Of a stretch of 6,404 bases of DNA, positions 1-6,260 are shown piece by piece. The notes beneath the pieces were generated by a model, which saw nothing but the letters and a program-made list of their open reading frames with translations, made no database searches and was not told the DNA's origin. Each line of letters opens with the position of its first letter. The first letter of the stretch is position 1. This DNA is from an uncultured Clostridia bacterium. Its GTDB lineage: Bacteria; Bacillota; Clostridia; Oscillospirales; Oscillospiraceae. Position numbers and translations under genes: made by a program. The stretch lies in NCBI GenBank assembly GCA_947177005.1, contig CAMWSZ010000181.1, forward strand, positions 1 to 6,404, read 5' to 3'.

Positions 1-395
1 CTTCTGGCCTCACTGATCATCGGCAGGCGGATGCAGCGGCTGCGGTGCTGTTCCCGGAAGCTCTCCGGCAGGCCCTTTGTCTCCTTGCCGAAAAACAGCC
101 AGCAGTCTGGGGAAAAACGGGCTTGGCTGTAGTCCCGGGGTGCTTTGGTGGTGGCGAGCCACAGATCCCGTCCCGCCTCCGGACAGCTTTGGAACAGCGC
201 GTCCAGGCTGGGGTGGAGGGTAACGTCCACCAGATGCCAGTAGTCCAGGCCCGCCCGCTTCACCGCCCGGTCGGACACGTCGAACCCCAGCGGCTCCACC
301 AGATGCAGGCAGCTTCCGGTAGCGGCGCAGGTGCGGGCGATGTTGCCGCAGTTGGGCGGGATCTCCGGTTCCACCAGTACGATATGCAGCATCAT
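1..395 (-). CDS. trmL: tRNA (cytidine(34)/uridine(34)-2'-O)-methyltransferase TrmL, 3' end cut by window edge
   Basis: TrmL uses S-adenosylmethionine to methylate the 2'-OH of the wobble nucleotide of certain leucine tRNAs in the cytoplasm. It is a small SPOUT-class trefoil-knot enzyme of about 155 residues. The 131 codons present read as a close family match: N-terminal LHIVLVEPEIPPNCGNIART (residues 3-22), HLVEPLGF (31-38), KRAGLDYW (46-53), the FGKETKGLPE motif (102-111) and RLPM (123-126). The C-terminal knot segment, normally around SLNLS, lies beyond position 1. Two adjacent ATG codons are possible starts, at 395 and 392. A GGGGGAGG ribosome site at 401-408 lies 5 or 8 bases upstream. 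Family members usually begin ML, which slightly favours 392. The gene is transcribed away from the GlmU-family gene and has its own promoter-like site. The visible part shows no frameshift or lost motif, and the assignment is secure. Confidence 0.93.
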   Translation of the reverse strand, partial: MMLHIVLVEPEIPPNCGNIARTCAATGSCLHLVEPLGFDVSDRAVKRAGLDYWHLVDVTLHPSLDALFQSCPEAGRDLWLATTKAPRDYSQARFSPDCWLFFGKETKGLPESFREQHRSRCIRLPMISEAR

Positions 396-444
396 CCCCG
401 CCTCCCCCGGCGCATAAATTTGCTCCCACGACTATAGCGGTAAT

Positions 445-473
445 ATTGTAAAACAAAACGGCGCTAAATTCAA
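445..473 (-). promoter_or_regulatory. Predicted sigma-A-type promoter of trmL
   Basis: On the minus strand a -35 box TTGAAT (468-473) is followed by a 17-base spacer and a -10 box TACAAT (445-450), which matches five of six consensus bases. The DNA upstream of the -35 is strongly A/T-rich. Transcription would start near 438, giving a leader of roughly 45 bases before the trmL start codon. The call rests on sequence and spacing only. Confidence 0.6.
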
Positions 474-649
474 GCATAAATACATATTTTTTTCCAATAA
501 ATTTAAAATTTTCCTGTGCCGGGCCATTGTTTTCCACATACTGCCAAAACTTCCTCCCATTATTTGCCGTTTCCTTGTGCAAATAGCCTCACAGCGGGCC
601 CGGATACATAAAAATTTTCAGAGAAAAAAAGGGATTTCTAAAATTACCC

Positions 650-677
650 TTGCATAAAACGCCGCTTCTGTTATAAT
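650..677 (+). promoter_or_regulatory. Predicted sigma-A-type promoter of the GlmU-family/prs operon
   Basis: A perfect -10 hexamer TATAAT (672-677) sits 16 bases downstream of TTGCAT (650-655), a weak -35 matching only its TTG. The expected start near 684 leaves a leader of about 20 bases, just enough for the ribosome site before the GTG start codon. That leaves little room for a leader-based riboswitch or attenuator. The -10 box and its position make this the likely promoter for the GlmU-family gene and prs. Confidence 0.7.
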
Positions 678-691
678 ATTAGGTGACCAGG

Positions 692-698
692 AAGGGGG
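692..698 (+). promoter_or_regulatory. Ribosome binding site fixing the GTG start of the GlmU-family gene
   Basis: AAGGGGG ends 7 bases before the GTG at 706-708. No ATG in frame has a comparable site nearby, and the reading MDKKCIAIF begins at the usual GlmU N-terminal strand. This supports GTG at 706 as the true start. Confidence 0.75.
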
Positions 699-705
699 AA
701 CACTT

Positions 706-1737
706 GTGGATAAGAAATGTATCGCAATTTTTCTGACCGGCGATACCGCCCAGACCTATAACGGCAAGCCGCTTATGCTTCAGGATGCGTTATTCTGCCC
801 GGTTTTGGAGTGGTGTATGCGGGCGTGGTCGGAAAAGGGTGTGAAACGGTTCTACGTCGTCTGCGACCCGGAGTACCACGAGGAGGTCACCGCCTGCTTT
901 CCGCGGGACGCCGCCTGCGCCGTGGGCACGGAGGACGATTGGGCCAGAGAGTCCGGCGAGTTCGCCGGCGGCTGCTGGATCGAGGAGGTCCGGGAGGCCG
1001 TGCTGCCGGTGGGCAGCATGATGCTCTCCTTCCACAGCGTGCCGGAGCTGATCCGTTTGCAGCGCGCCGTGCGGGAGGATATCTCCAACTACCACCAGAA
1101 TACCGGCGTCAACGTTCTGGACCCGGACACCACCTACATTGATCCCAGAGTCACCATTGGGGCCGGTACTGTCATCCTGCCCGGCACCATACTGCGCGGC
1201 CACACGGTCATCGGCTTCGGCTGCGAGATCGGGCCTAACGCAATGCTCATTGATTCCGCGGTGGGGGACGGCAGCGTTGTCAACGCCTCCCAGGTTTTCG
1301 AGAGCATTCTGGAAGAAAATGTCCATGTGGGACCCTATGCCCATATCCGTCCGGGCTGCCGGGTGGCGGCTGGCTGTAAAGTGGGGGCGTATGTGGAGAT
1401 CAAAAACGCCAGCTTCGGCCGGAACACCAAGATGAGTCATCTGACCTACGTCGGGGACGCGGACGTGGGGGAGAACGTCAATTTCGGCTGCGGCACCATT
1501 ACCTCCAACTATGACGGCGTCCGCAAACACCGGACCGTCATCGGGGACAACGTGTTTGTCGGTTGCAATACCAATCTGGTCCCGCCGGTGACAGTGGGCA
1601 GCGGCGCGTACATCGCCGCCGGGACCACGGTGACGGCGGATGTGGAGCCGGACGCTCTGGCTATCGGACGGGTCCGGCAGGAGACCAAGGCAGGCTGGGC
1701 CCGGCGGCGGCGGGCGCTGTACAAAAAGAAGAAATAG
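706..1737 (+). CDS. glmU: GlmU-family glucosamine-1-phosphate N-acetyltransferase with degenerate, shortened uridyltransferase domain
   Basis: Normal GlmU (about 455 residues) acetylates glucosamine-1-phosphate with its C-terminal left-handed beta-helix and adds UMP from UTP with its N-terminal domain, making UDP-GlcNAc for peptidoglycan. This protein has 343 residues. Its C-terminal half, from about residue 138, is intact, with hexapeptide repeats and the residues equivalent to the E. coli acetyltransferase site: R215, K233, H245 (in SHLTYVGD), Y248, N259, N268-Y269 (SNYDG), K274 and R322. The first 120 or so residues still start like GlmU (IAIFL, then KPLML near 21-25), but the LAAGxGTRM loop reads as FLTGDTAQTY. 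The GTGHA and GDxP motifs are missing, as are about 110 residues of the domain. I infer that acetyltransferase activity is kept and pyrophosphorylase activity lost. A basic tail ends the protein. It precedes prs by 80 bases, the usual Firmicute neighbourhood. A divergent paralogue of a full GlmU elsewhere is the main alternative. Confidence 0.85.
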   Translation: MDKKCIAIFLTGDTAQTYNGKPLMLQDALFCPVLEWCMRAWSEKGVKRFYVVCDPEYHEEVTACFPRDAACAVGTEDDWARESGEFAGGCWIEEVREAVLPVGSMMLSFHSVPELIRLQRAVREDISNYHQNTGVNVLDPDTTYIDPRVTIGAGTVILPGTILRGHTVIGFGCEIGPNAMLIDSAVGDGSVVNASQVFESILEENVHVGPYAHIRPGCRVAAGCKVGAYVEIKNASFGRNTKMSHLTYVGDADVGENVNFGCGTITSNYDGVRKHRTVIGDNVFVGCNTNLVPPVTVGSGAYIAAGTTVTADVEPDALAIGRVRQETKAGWARRRRALYKKKK

Positions 1738-1803
1738 AGGAGTGCCATTCTTTTTCCCTCCGCGATTTCTAATGGAACGAAAAATCATTAATTCATCATG
1801 AAA

Positions 1804-1811
1804 AGAGGGTG
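1804..1811 (+). promoter_or_regulatory. Ribosome binding site fixing the ATG start of prs
   Basis: AGAGGGTG lies just before TTGGAA and the ATG at 1818-1820, a normal spacing. In-frame GTG (1809) and TTG (1812) codons lie further upstream. The GTG overlaps this site and the TTG abuts it, so neither can use it. The ATG is therefore the likely start. Confidence 0.75.
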
Positions 1812-1817
1812 TTGGAA

Positions 1818-2777
1818 ATGATATCGCATGGCAAGGACATGAAGGTCTTCAGCGGCAACGCCAATGTGGGCCTGGCGAAAAAGATCTGCAAGCTGATCGG
1901 CATTCAAATGGGCAGCGCGGAAATCGGTCATTTTGCCGACGGCGAGGTGTGCGCGTCAATTTATGAGTCCGTGCGCGGCTCGGATGTGTTTCTGGTGCAG
2001 TCCACCAGCAGTCCGGTCAATGACAATCTGATGGAGCTGCTGGTGATGATCGACGCTATGAAACGCGCCTCCGCCGGACGTGTGACCGCAGTCATCCCCT
2101 ATTTCGGCTACGCCCGGCAGGACCGGAAGGCAAAGGCCAGAGACCCCATTTCGGCCAAGCTGGTGGCGAACATGCTGGTGGCGGCCGGCGCCGACCGCGT
2201 GCTCACGCTGGACCTCCACGCCGCCCAGATCCAGGGCTTTTTCGACATTCCCGTGGACAACCTGTATGGAAATCCGGTCTTTGTAGACTATTATGCCAAA
2301 AAATTCGGTGAAAAATGCGAGGAGATGATGGTCGTCTCGCCGGACGTGGGTTCCGTGTCCCGTGCCCGGGCGTTCGCGCAGAAGCTGCATATGAATCTGG
2401 CAATCGTGGACAAGCGCCGGCAGAAAGCCAATCAGTGCGAGGTCATGAACGTCATCGGCGATGTGTCAGGCAAGGACTGCATCCTCTTTGATGATATGGT
2501 GGATACGGCGGGGAGCCTGTGCAACGCCGCGAAAGCCATTGTCGAGGTGGGCGGCGCGAAGAGCGTGTACGCCTGCGCCTCCCACGGCGTGCTGTCCGGC
2601 CCCGCCATTCAACGGATCAACGACAGCCCGATCACGGAATTAGCGTTTCTGGATACCATTTCCCCCATTGATCCGGCGCTGAGCAGCAAAATCCGTTACC
2701 TGACCGTCGCGCCCATGTTTGCGGAGGCCATCGAACGGATCTATCAGGAAATTTCCGTATCGAAGCTTTGGATGTGA
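1818..2777 (+). CDS. prs: Ribose-phosphate pyrophosphokinase (PRPP synthetase)
   Basis: Prs transfers pyrophosphate from ATP to ribose-5-phosphate, giving PRPP for purine, pyrimidine, NAD, histidine and tryptophan synthesis in the cytoplasm. From ATG 1818 the protein has 319 residues, the usual length for bacterial class I enzymes. Visible landmarks are FSGNAN near residue 11, FADGE (39-43), the flexible catalytic loop YARQDRK (98-104), the family signature DLHAAQIQGFFDIPVDNL (132-149) with its metal-binding His134, SPDVGSVSRAR (174-184), DKRR (198-201) and the PRPP-binding loop DDMVDTAGS (225-233). Many homologues have two glycines where this one reads GS after SPDV, a conservative difference. 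It lies 80 bases after the GlmU-family gene with no terminator or clear promoter between them, so cotranscription is likely. An intrinsic terminator follows directly. No sign of damage or transfer is seen. Confidence 0.96.
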   Translation: MISHGKDMKVFSGNANVGLAKKICKLIGIQMGSAEIGHFADGEVCASIYESVRGSDVFLVQSTSSPVNDNLMELLVMIDAMKRASAGRVTAVIPYFGYARQDRKAKARDPISAKLVANMLVAAGADRVLTLDLHAAQIQGFFDIPVDNLYGNPVFVDYYAKKFGEKCEEMMVVSPDVGSVSRARAFAQKLHMNLAIVDKRRQKANQCEVMNVIGDVSGKDCILFDDMVDTAGSLCNAAKAIVEVGGAKSVYACASHGVLSGPAIQRINDSPITELAFLDTISPIDPALSSKIRYLTVAPMFAEAIERIYQEISVSKLWM

Positions 2778-2782
2778 ACTGC

Positions 2783-2810
2783 AAAAAAGTGCCCGGGCGG
2801 GCACTTTTTT
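2783..2810 (+). terminator. Intrinsic terminator after prs
   Basis: GTGCCC (2789-2794) and GGGCAC (2799-2804) form a 6-bp GC-rich stem around a GGGC loop, followed by six T (2805-2810). Six A (2783-2788) precede the stem and can extend it to 12 bp. It starts 6 bases after the prs stop codon and ends only 11 bases before the pth ribosome site, so pth expression must come from read-through or from a promoter in the prs end. Confidence 0.85.
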
Positions 2811-2821
2811 CATGAGAAAAT

Positions 2822-2828
2822 AAGGAGG
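2822..2828 (+). promoter_or_regulatory. Strong ribosome binding site of pth
   Basis: AAGGAGG is a near-perfect complement of the 16S rRNA 3' end and lies 5 bases before the ATG at 2834. It fixes the pth start and suggests efficient translation independent of prs. Confidence 0.8.
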
Positions 2829-2833
2829 TTGGT

Positions 2834-3403
2834 ATGGACTGGCTGCTGGTTTGTCTGGGAAATCCCGGGAAGGAATACGAGCTGACCCGGCACAACATCG
2901 GGTTTATGGCCGCCGACGAGCTGGCCCGGCGGGAACAGATCAAGATCAATAAACTGCGTTTCCGGTCCCTGACGGGGGAGCTGCGCGTGGGGGGACAGCA
3001 GGTGCTGGTCCTCAAGCCCCAGACGTATATGAACCTGAGCGGGGAGGCAGTGAAGCTGGCCAAGGACTTTTACAGGCTTCCGCAGGAGCATATCCTGGTC
3101 ATCTCCGACGACGTGGCCCTGCCGCTGGGCAAGCTGCGGATTCGGGCGAACGGGACCGCCGGGGGACACAACGGTCTGAAAAACATCATCGCCCATATGG
3201 GGACCAGCCAATTGGTCGGCCAATTCCCGCGGATTCGGGTAGGCGTCGGCGCGCCGGAACACGGCGACATGATCGACTGGGTGATCGGACGCTTTTCCCA
3301 ATCGGAGAGGAAGGTTGCAGAGGAAGCGGTAGGGAAAGCGGCGGACGCGGCGGTGTGCGTGATTGAGAAGGGCGTACAGGCGGCGCAGAATCTGTACAAT
3401 TGA
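2834..3403 (+). CDS. pth: Peptidyl-tRNA hydrolase
   Basis: Pth cleaves the ester bond between peptide and tRNA in peptidyl-tRNAs that fall off stalled ribosomes, recycling tRNA in the cytoplasm. It is usually essential. The protein has 189 residues, normal for bacterial Pth. The family signatures are complete: LGNPGKEYELTRHNIGF (8-24) with Asn10 and the catalytic His20, KPQTYMNLSG (61-70) with Asn67, SDDVALPLGK (91-100) with Asp92, and GGHNGLKNI (110-118) with Asn113. These correspond to Asn10, His20, Asn68, Asp93 and Asn114 of the E. coli enzyme. It lies 56 bases downstream of prs, with a terminator in the gap. B. subtilis carries ctc between prs and pth, and that gene is absent here. The gene ends in a convergent arrangement with the dynamin-like gene. 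Confidence 0.96.
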   Translation: MDWLLVCLGNPGKEYELTRHNIGFMAADELARREQIKINKLRFRSLTGELRVGGQQVLVLKPQTYMNLSGEAVKLAKDFYRLPQEHILVISDDVALPLGKLRIRANGTAGGHNGLKNIIAHMGTSQLVGQFPRIRVGVGAPEHGDMIDWVIGRFSQSERKVAEEAVGKAADAAVCVIEKGVQAAQNLYN

Positions 3404-3434
3404 CCGCTTTTCCGGACAAAAATCAATCCATGTA

Positions 3435-3471
3435 AAAAACGCTGCTGCGGAAAGTCCGCGGCAGCGTTTTT
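3435..3471. terminator. Bidirectional intrinsic terminator between pth and the dynamin-like gene
   Basis: A 17-bp stem pairs 3435-3451 with 3455-3471 around the loop AAG (3452-3454). The only non-Watson-Crick pair is a U.G at 3446/3460. The right arm ends in a T run for plus-strand transcripts, and the A run at 3434-3439 gives a T run for minus-strand transcripts. It lies about 30 bases after the pth stop and 35 after the stop of the opposing gene, so it probably serves both. Confidence 0.9.
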
Positions 3472-3506
3472 ATTTTCACACACGCCCCTTTGGAGAATGT
3501 GTGCAC

Positions 3507-6221
3507 TTAATTTACCCGGATAAAACCGGATTCCACTTTCGTTTTTTCCGTTAAGTTGCTGACCACGCCGTTCCAGCTTTCCATAAACTCCGTCATCGCG
3601 GCCTGAATGCTGAGAATCGTTTCCCGCCGTTTTTCATGCAGGGCGATATCGGCTTTATACTGGTCCCGGTCGTCTACGGCGGCCCGGAACTGTTCGCCGC
3701 AGGCTTTATAGGCATGGTTCATGCCGTCGAAAGCCCGGCGCGCTTCTCCCACAAGGCCGCAGATATATTTGTCCACGACGGCGGCTTTCAGCGGCTCATA
3801 GATCTGGTCAGCGATCTTGTCGGTATACACGGAGTTGACAATATCGGCCCTCAAATACTTGCTGCACGCCTCCTGAAACTCCTCCTGTGTGGCTTTCAAA
3901 GTCCGTTTATAGTCCTCCTCCACCACCTTGCGGCCCTTGAGGGTATTGGACAGCCACATGCCCACGTTGGGCAAAAGCTTCTTTTCAAACAGGAATCCCA
4001 GGTCATGGAACAGGTTCAGGTTGGTCTGATACATGTTGTCCGGCACCTCACGGGGGGAGACCATTTGCGTAGCGAAAGCGAACGCCGGCAGATCCGGCAG
4101 CTTGATTTCCACGTCCTCCTTCGACAGCGCCGACCGGCATTTCTGATTGACCTCCGCCAGCCGTTTCTGACGGTACGCGGCGATCTGTTCCATTTCATGG
4201 CGCAGTTTATCCAGCTGGCCGGAGATTTCGTCGGCGCTGCGGCCCGCCTCCACCTTGATGACGGAGTTGACCACCACATTAAAATCCTTTGCTGTAAACA
4301 GGCTGTTGATATCCCGGCCGGAGATTTGGCCTTCCGTCTGCAATTTATCGTTCAGGCGGTTCCAGATGACGTCCACGACAACATGATAGATATTGTCCGC
4401 AACAACCGATACTTCACAGGTTTCCTTCAAGGTCTCATCCTGGTATTCGATCATTTTTTCGTATACGCCGTCGAAACGGCTCAGGATGCTGTCCGGCTCC
4501 AGAACCGCCAAATCATTTGGGTTGCAGTTTTGAGAAAAAATCTCCTCCACGGAATTGGTATATTCGGTAATGATCTGAGAGATATGTTTAATTTTTTCGT
4601 CGCTGGTCTGGATGAGGGCTTCCAGATTGGAAACGGCGTCCAGAATGCTCTGGACCCGGACCTTCTGAATGGCGATCTGGGAGGCGACGTTATTGATAAT
4701 CTCCTCCCGGGTCTTGCTGCGGGCCACATAGGCCACATACTCCATCATGGCCGGCATTCCGCTATCCCGCCGGAACACGTCGTAGGAGACCGCGCTGACG
4801 CCGTGGTAATAGTCCAGGAATTCGGAGTGTCCATGGAGCCATTTCAGGCTGGGGACGTCCTTGCGGTCGAAAGCAATCTGCCGCAGGAGCTCCGGCGTGA
4901 CGGACTGCTCCAGTTCTTTGACGCCTGCCTTTTCCGCCTCCAGCACACTGAAATATTCCTTTGCGCTGGTGGGGAAGATCACGCAGTCCCGGTACGCCTC
5001 GTCGATATCGGCCAGACGGGTTTTCACGAAGTCCACCGACATGATAAAGGATTTGGGGGCGTCCTCGTCGGTATAGCGCACGTCCATTTTATTGAGCACA
5101 AAGATGAGGGAGTGGCTCTTGCTGCTGAACATCCGCTTGACCTCACGAAGATATGCCTCCTCGGAGGTAGTGAGGAATTTGGAGTAATCAATGGCAAACA
5201 CGGCCACGTCGCACTTCTGCATAGCCTCCAGGGCAAGCGGTTCATGTTCTGTACCGGCGGCGTCAGGCCCGGCGGTGTCATAAATGGTATAGGCGGAAAA
5301 ATTGTTTCCATCTGTTGCGTACCGGACCTGCATATCCGGCAGGGCGAAACCGGTGTCACGGCTGTTCTGGGCGTCCCGGAACCAGTCCATCATCGTCTCC
5401 CGCAGCTCCTGGCGGGAGGGGAAAAAGCTGGGCTCCTCCCCCTCCTCCTCAATGAGCAGGGAGTACATGCTGTCGCTGCTTCTCCTGTAGACGCAGTTGT
5501 TTGGGGTAGCCAGTTCGGTGCCGGTGGGGGCGATCTCCTGCCCCAGCAGGCAGTTGACGATCACGCTTTTCCCTGCCTTTTTCGACGCCGCCACCGCCAC
5601 CTTCAGCTCCACGTCCATAGCGTCCTTGAGCTGCTCCTGCATGGCCCGGCAGGCCGCCAGCGTCTCGGCGATATCCTTCAGCCGTACTTCTCTGGTGGGC
5701 TCATTTTTTTCCCGGTCGGTCCGCTCCCACAGTTCGCTCAGGCTTTCAACGGCGGCGTCGCAGCCGTCCATGAGACTGCTGATGCGGTCCATGAAGCGGC
5801 TGGTTTTTCCGGCGTCCTGCTCCTCACGGCGCAGCAGCAGCTCCACGGTATCCAAGGGGTACTGGAGGTAGATCAGCTGCTGCATGATCTCGGCCAGCTC
5901 CACCCGGTCGTCCGACTCCACAACGATCCGGCAGTGATGATTGGGGTCCAGCAGGCCGGTCAGCCCGCTCATGGTATCGACTGTCTCGGTCTTACCGCCA
6001 TAATAGGTCAGATACAGATTTTTCCGCTCATAGCACACTCTGAATCTGTAAAGATAATCATCGTCAAGCCCTCTGCCCCTCTGATGCAGCCGTGTGATAT
6101 AGTCATAAAGTGTATCGGGGCCGGTGTAAACAAAGACGGCATCGCTGTTCTCGTCCAGTTCCTGTTTAATGGCCTCAATATCCGCCTGGATGTCGTCTCC
6201 AAACAATTCAGAGTATCTCAT
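3507..6221 (-). CDS. Dynamin-like large GTPase with unassigned N-terminal domain
   Basis: The 904-residue protein belongs to the bacterial dynamin-like GTPases, which bind GTP and often remodel or tether membranes; its cellular role cannot be read from sequence. Residues 1-140 form an unrecognised, apparently alpha/beta region, followed by a helical linker to about 205. The G domain has a P-loop ASKKAGKS (212-219, Ala replacing the first Gly), a likely switch I Thr239, DTAG (315-318), NKMD (377-380) and SAK (419-421). After about 490 the protein is mostly charged helix, with probable coiled coils around 500-560, 660-700 and 845-890, as expected of a dynamin stalk. No signal peptide or clear membrane-spanning helix is visible. 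Segment 736-762 is the most hydrophobic or amphipathic candidate for membrane contact. The ATG at 6221 follows a GGGGAG site by 10 bases. An unidentified gene ends 39 bases upstream on the same strand. The family call is firm; gene name and function are unknown. Confidence 0.85.
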   Translation of the reverse strand: MRYSELFGDDIQADIEAIKQELDENSDAVFVYTGPDTLYDYITRLHQRGRGLDDDYLYRFRVCYERKNLYLTYYGGKTETVDTMSGLTGLLDPNHHCRIVVESDDRVELAEIMQQLIYLQYPLDTVELLLRREEQDAGKTSRFMDRISSLMDGCDAAVESLSELWERTDREKNEPTREVRLKDIAETLAACRAMQEQLKDAMDVELKVAVAASKKAGKSVIVNCLLGQEIAPTGTELATPNNCVYRRSSDSMYSLLIEEEGEEPSFFPSRQELRETMMDWFRDAQNSRDTGFALPDMQVRYATDGNNFSAYTIYDTAGPDAAGTEHEPLALEAMQKCDVAVFAIDYSKFLTTSEEAYLREVKRMFSSKSHSLIFVLNKMDVRYTDEDAPKSFIMSVDFVKTRLADIDEAYRDCVIFPTSAKEYFSVLEAEKAGVKELEQSVTPELLRQIAFDRKDVPSLKWLHGHSEFLDYYHGVSAVSYDVFRRDSGMPAMMEYVAYVARSKTREEIINNVASQIAIQKVRVQSILDAVSNLEALIQTSDEKIKHISQIITEYTNSVEEIFSQNCNPNDLAVLEPDSILSRFDGVYEKMIEYQDETLKETCEVSVVADNIYHVVVDVIWNRLNDKLQTEGQISGRDINSLFTAKDFNVVVNSVIKVEAGRSADEISGQLDKLRHEMEQIAAYRQKRLAEVNQKCRSALSKEDVEIKLPDLPAFAFATQMVSPREVPDNMYQTNLNLFHDLGFLFEKKLLPNVGMWLSNTLKGRKVVEEDYKRTLKATQEEFQEACSKYLRADIVNSVYTDKIADQIYEPLKAAVVDKYICGLVGEARRAFDGMNHAYKACGEQFRAAVDDRDQYKADIALHEKRRETILSIQAAMTEFMESWNGVVSNLTEKTKVESGFIRVN

Positions 6222-6229
6222 CTCAACAA

Positions 6230-6255
6230 TTCTCCCCTTTTGATCTTCCCTTTTG
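6230..6255 (-). repeat. Two tandem 13-base purine-rich repeats before the dynamin-like gene
   Basis: On the minus strand CAAAAGGGAAGAT (6243-6255) is followed directly by CAAAAGGGGAGAA (6230-6242), with 11 of 13 bases identical. The second copy contains the ribosome binding site, so the first resembles a duplicated Shine-Dalgarno region. Chance in a purine-rich spacer cannot be excluded. Confidence 0.5.
6232..6237 (-). promoter_or_regulatory. Ribosome binding site of the dynamin-like gene
   Basis: GGGGAG on the minus strand lies 10 bases before the ATG at 6219-6221. This is slightly longer than the usual spacing but acceptable, and no better start codon is nearby. Confidence 0.6.
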
Positions 6256-6260
6256 GACGC

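Larger units (their letters stand above)
396..705. other. Divergent intergenic region between trmL and the GlmU-family gene
   Basis: These 310 bases separate two divergently transcribed genes and are clearly richer in A+T than the flanking coding DNA, especially at 474-530 and 604-680. They hold a promoter-like site facing left for trmL (445-473) and one facing right for the GlmU-family gene (650-677). The A/T-rich run just upstream of the trmL -35 could act as an UP element, which is inference. I found no convincing small gene, tRNA, riboswitch or terminator hairpin. The middle part, about 480-645, has no assigned function. Confidence 0.7.

Noticed and set aside
45..437. Plus-strand open frame opposite trmL
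   Set aside because: It lies wholly over a well-matched trmL on the other strand and has no ribosome site or recognisable protein sequence.
10..582. Minus-strand open frame running from the intergenic region through trmL in another frame
   Set aside because: Its second half is a Gly/Arg/Pro-rich shadow of trmL. Its first part starts at a TTG without a good ribosome site and resembles no protein I know.
706..1140. A frameshift as the cause of the short GlmU N-terminal domain
   Set aside because: The missing motifs do not appear in the other plus-strand frames, and there is not enough DNA between the start and the beta-helix for a full domain. True loss or a deletion fits better.
790..1788. 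Long minus-strand open frame of 332 codons opposite the GlmU-family gene
   Set aside because: It is antisense to a clearly recognisable gene, has low-complexity His/Pro/Gly/Ala-rich wording and no known motif. Long antisense frames are common opposite GC-rich coding DNA.
1738..1803. Separate promoter for prs
   Set aside because: The gap is AT-rich, but no -35/-10 pair with acceptable spacing stands out. Cotranscription with the GlmU-family gene is simpler.
1809..1817. GTG at 1809 as the prs start, adding three residues
   Set aside because: The codon overlaps the ribosome binding site that serves the ATG at 1818, so it has no usable site of its own.
3477..3503. Second hairpin CACACA/TGTGTG near the end of the dynamin-like gene
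   Set aside because: The stem is only 6 bp and weak, with a 15-base loop and no T run. The 17-bp terminator beside it explains termination.
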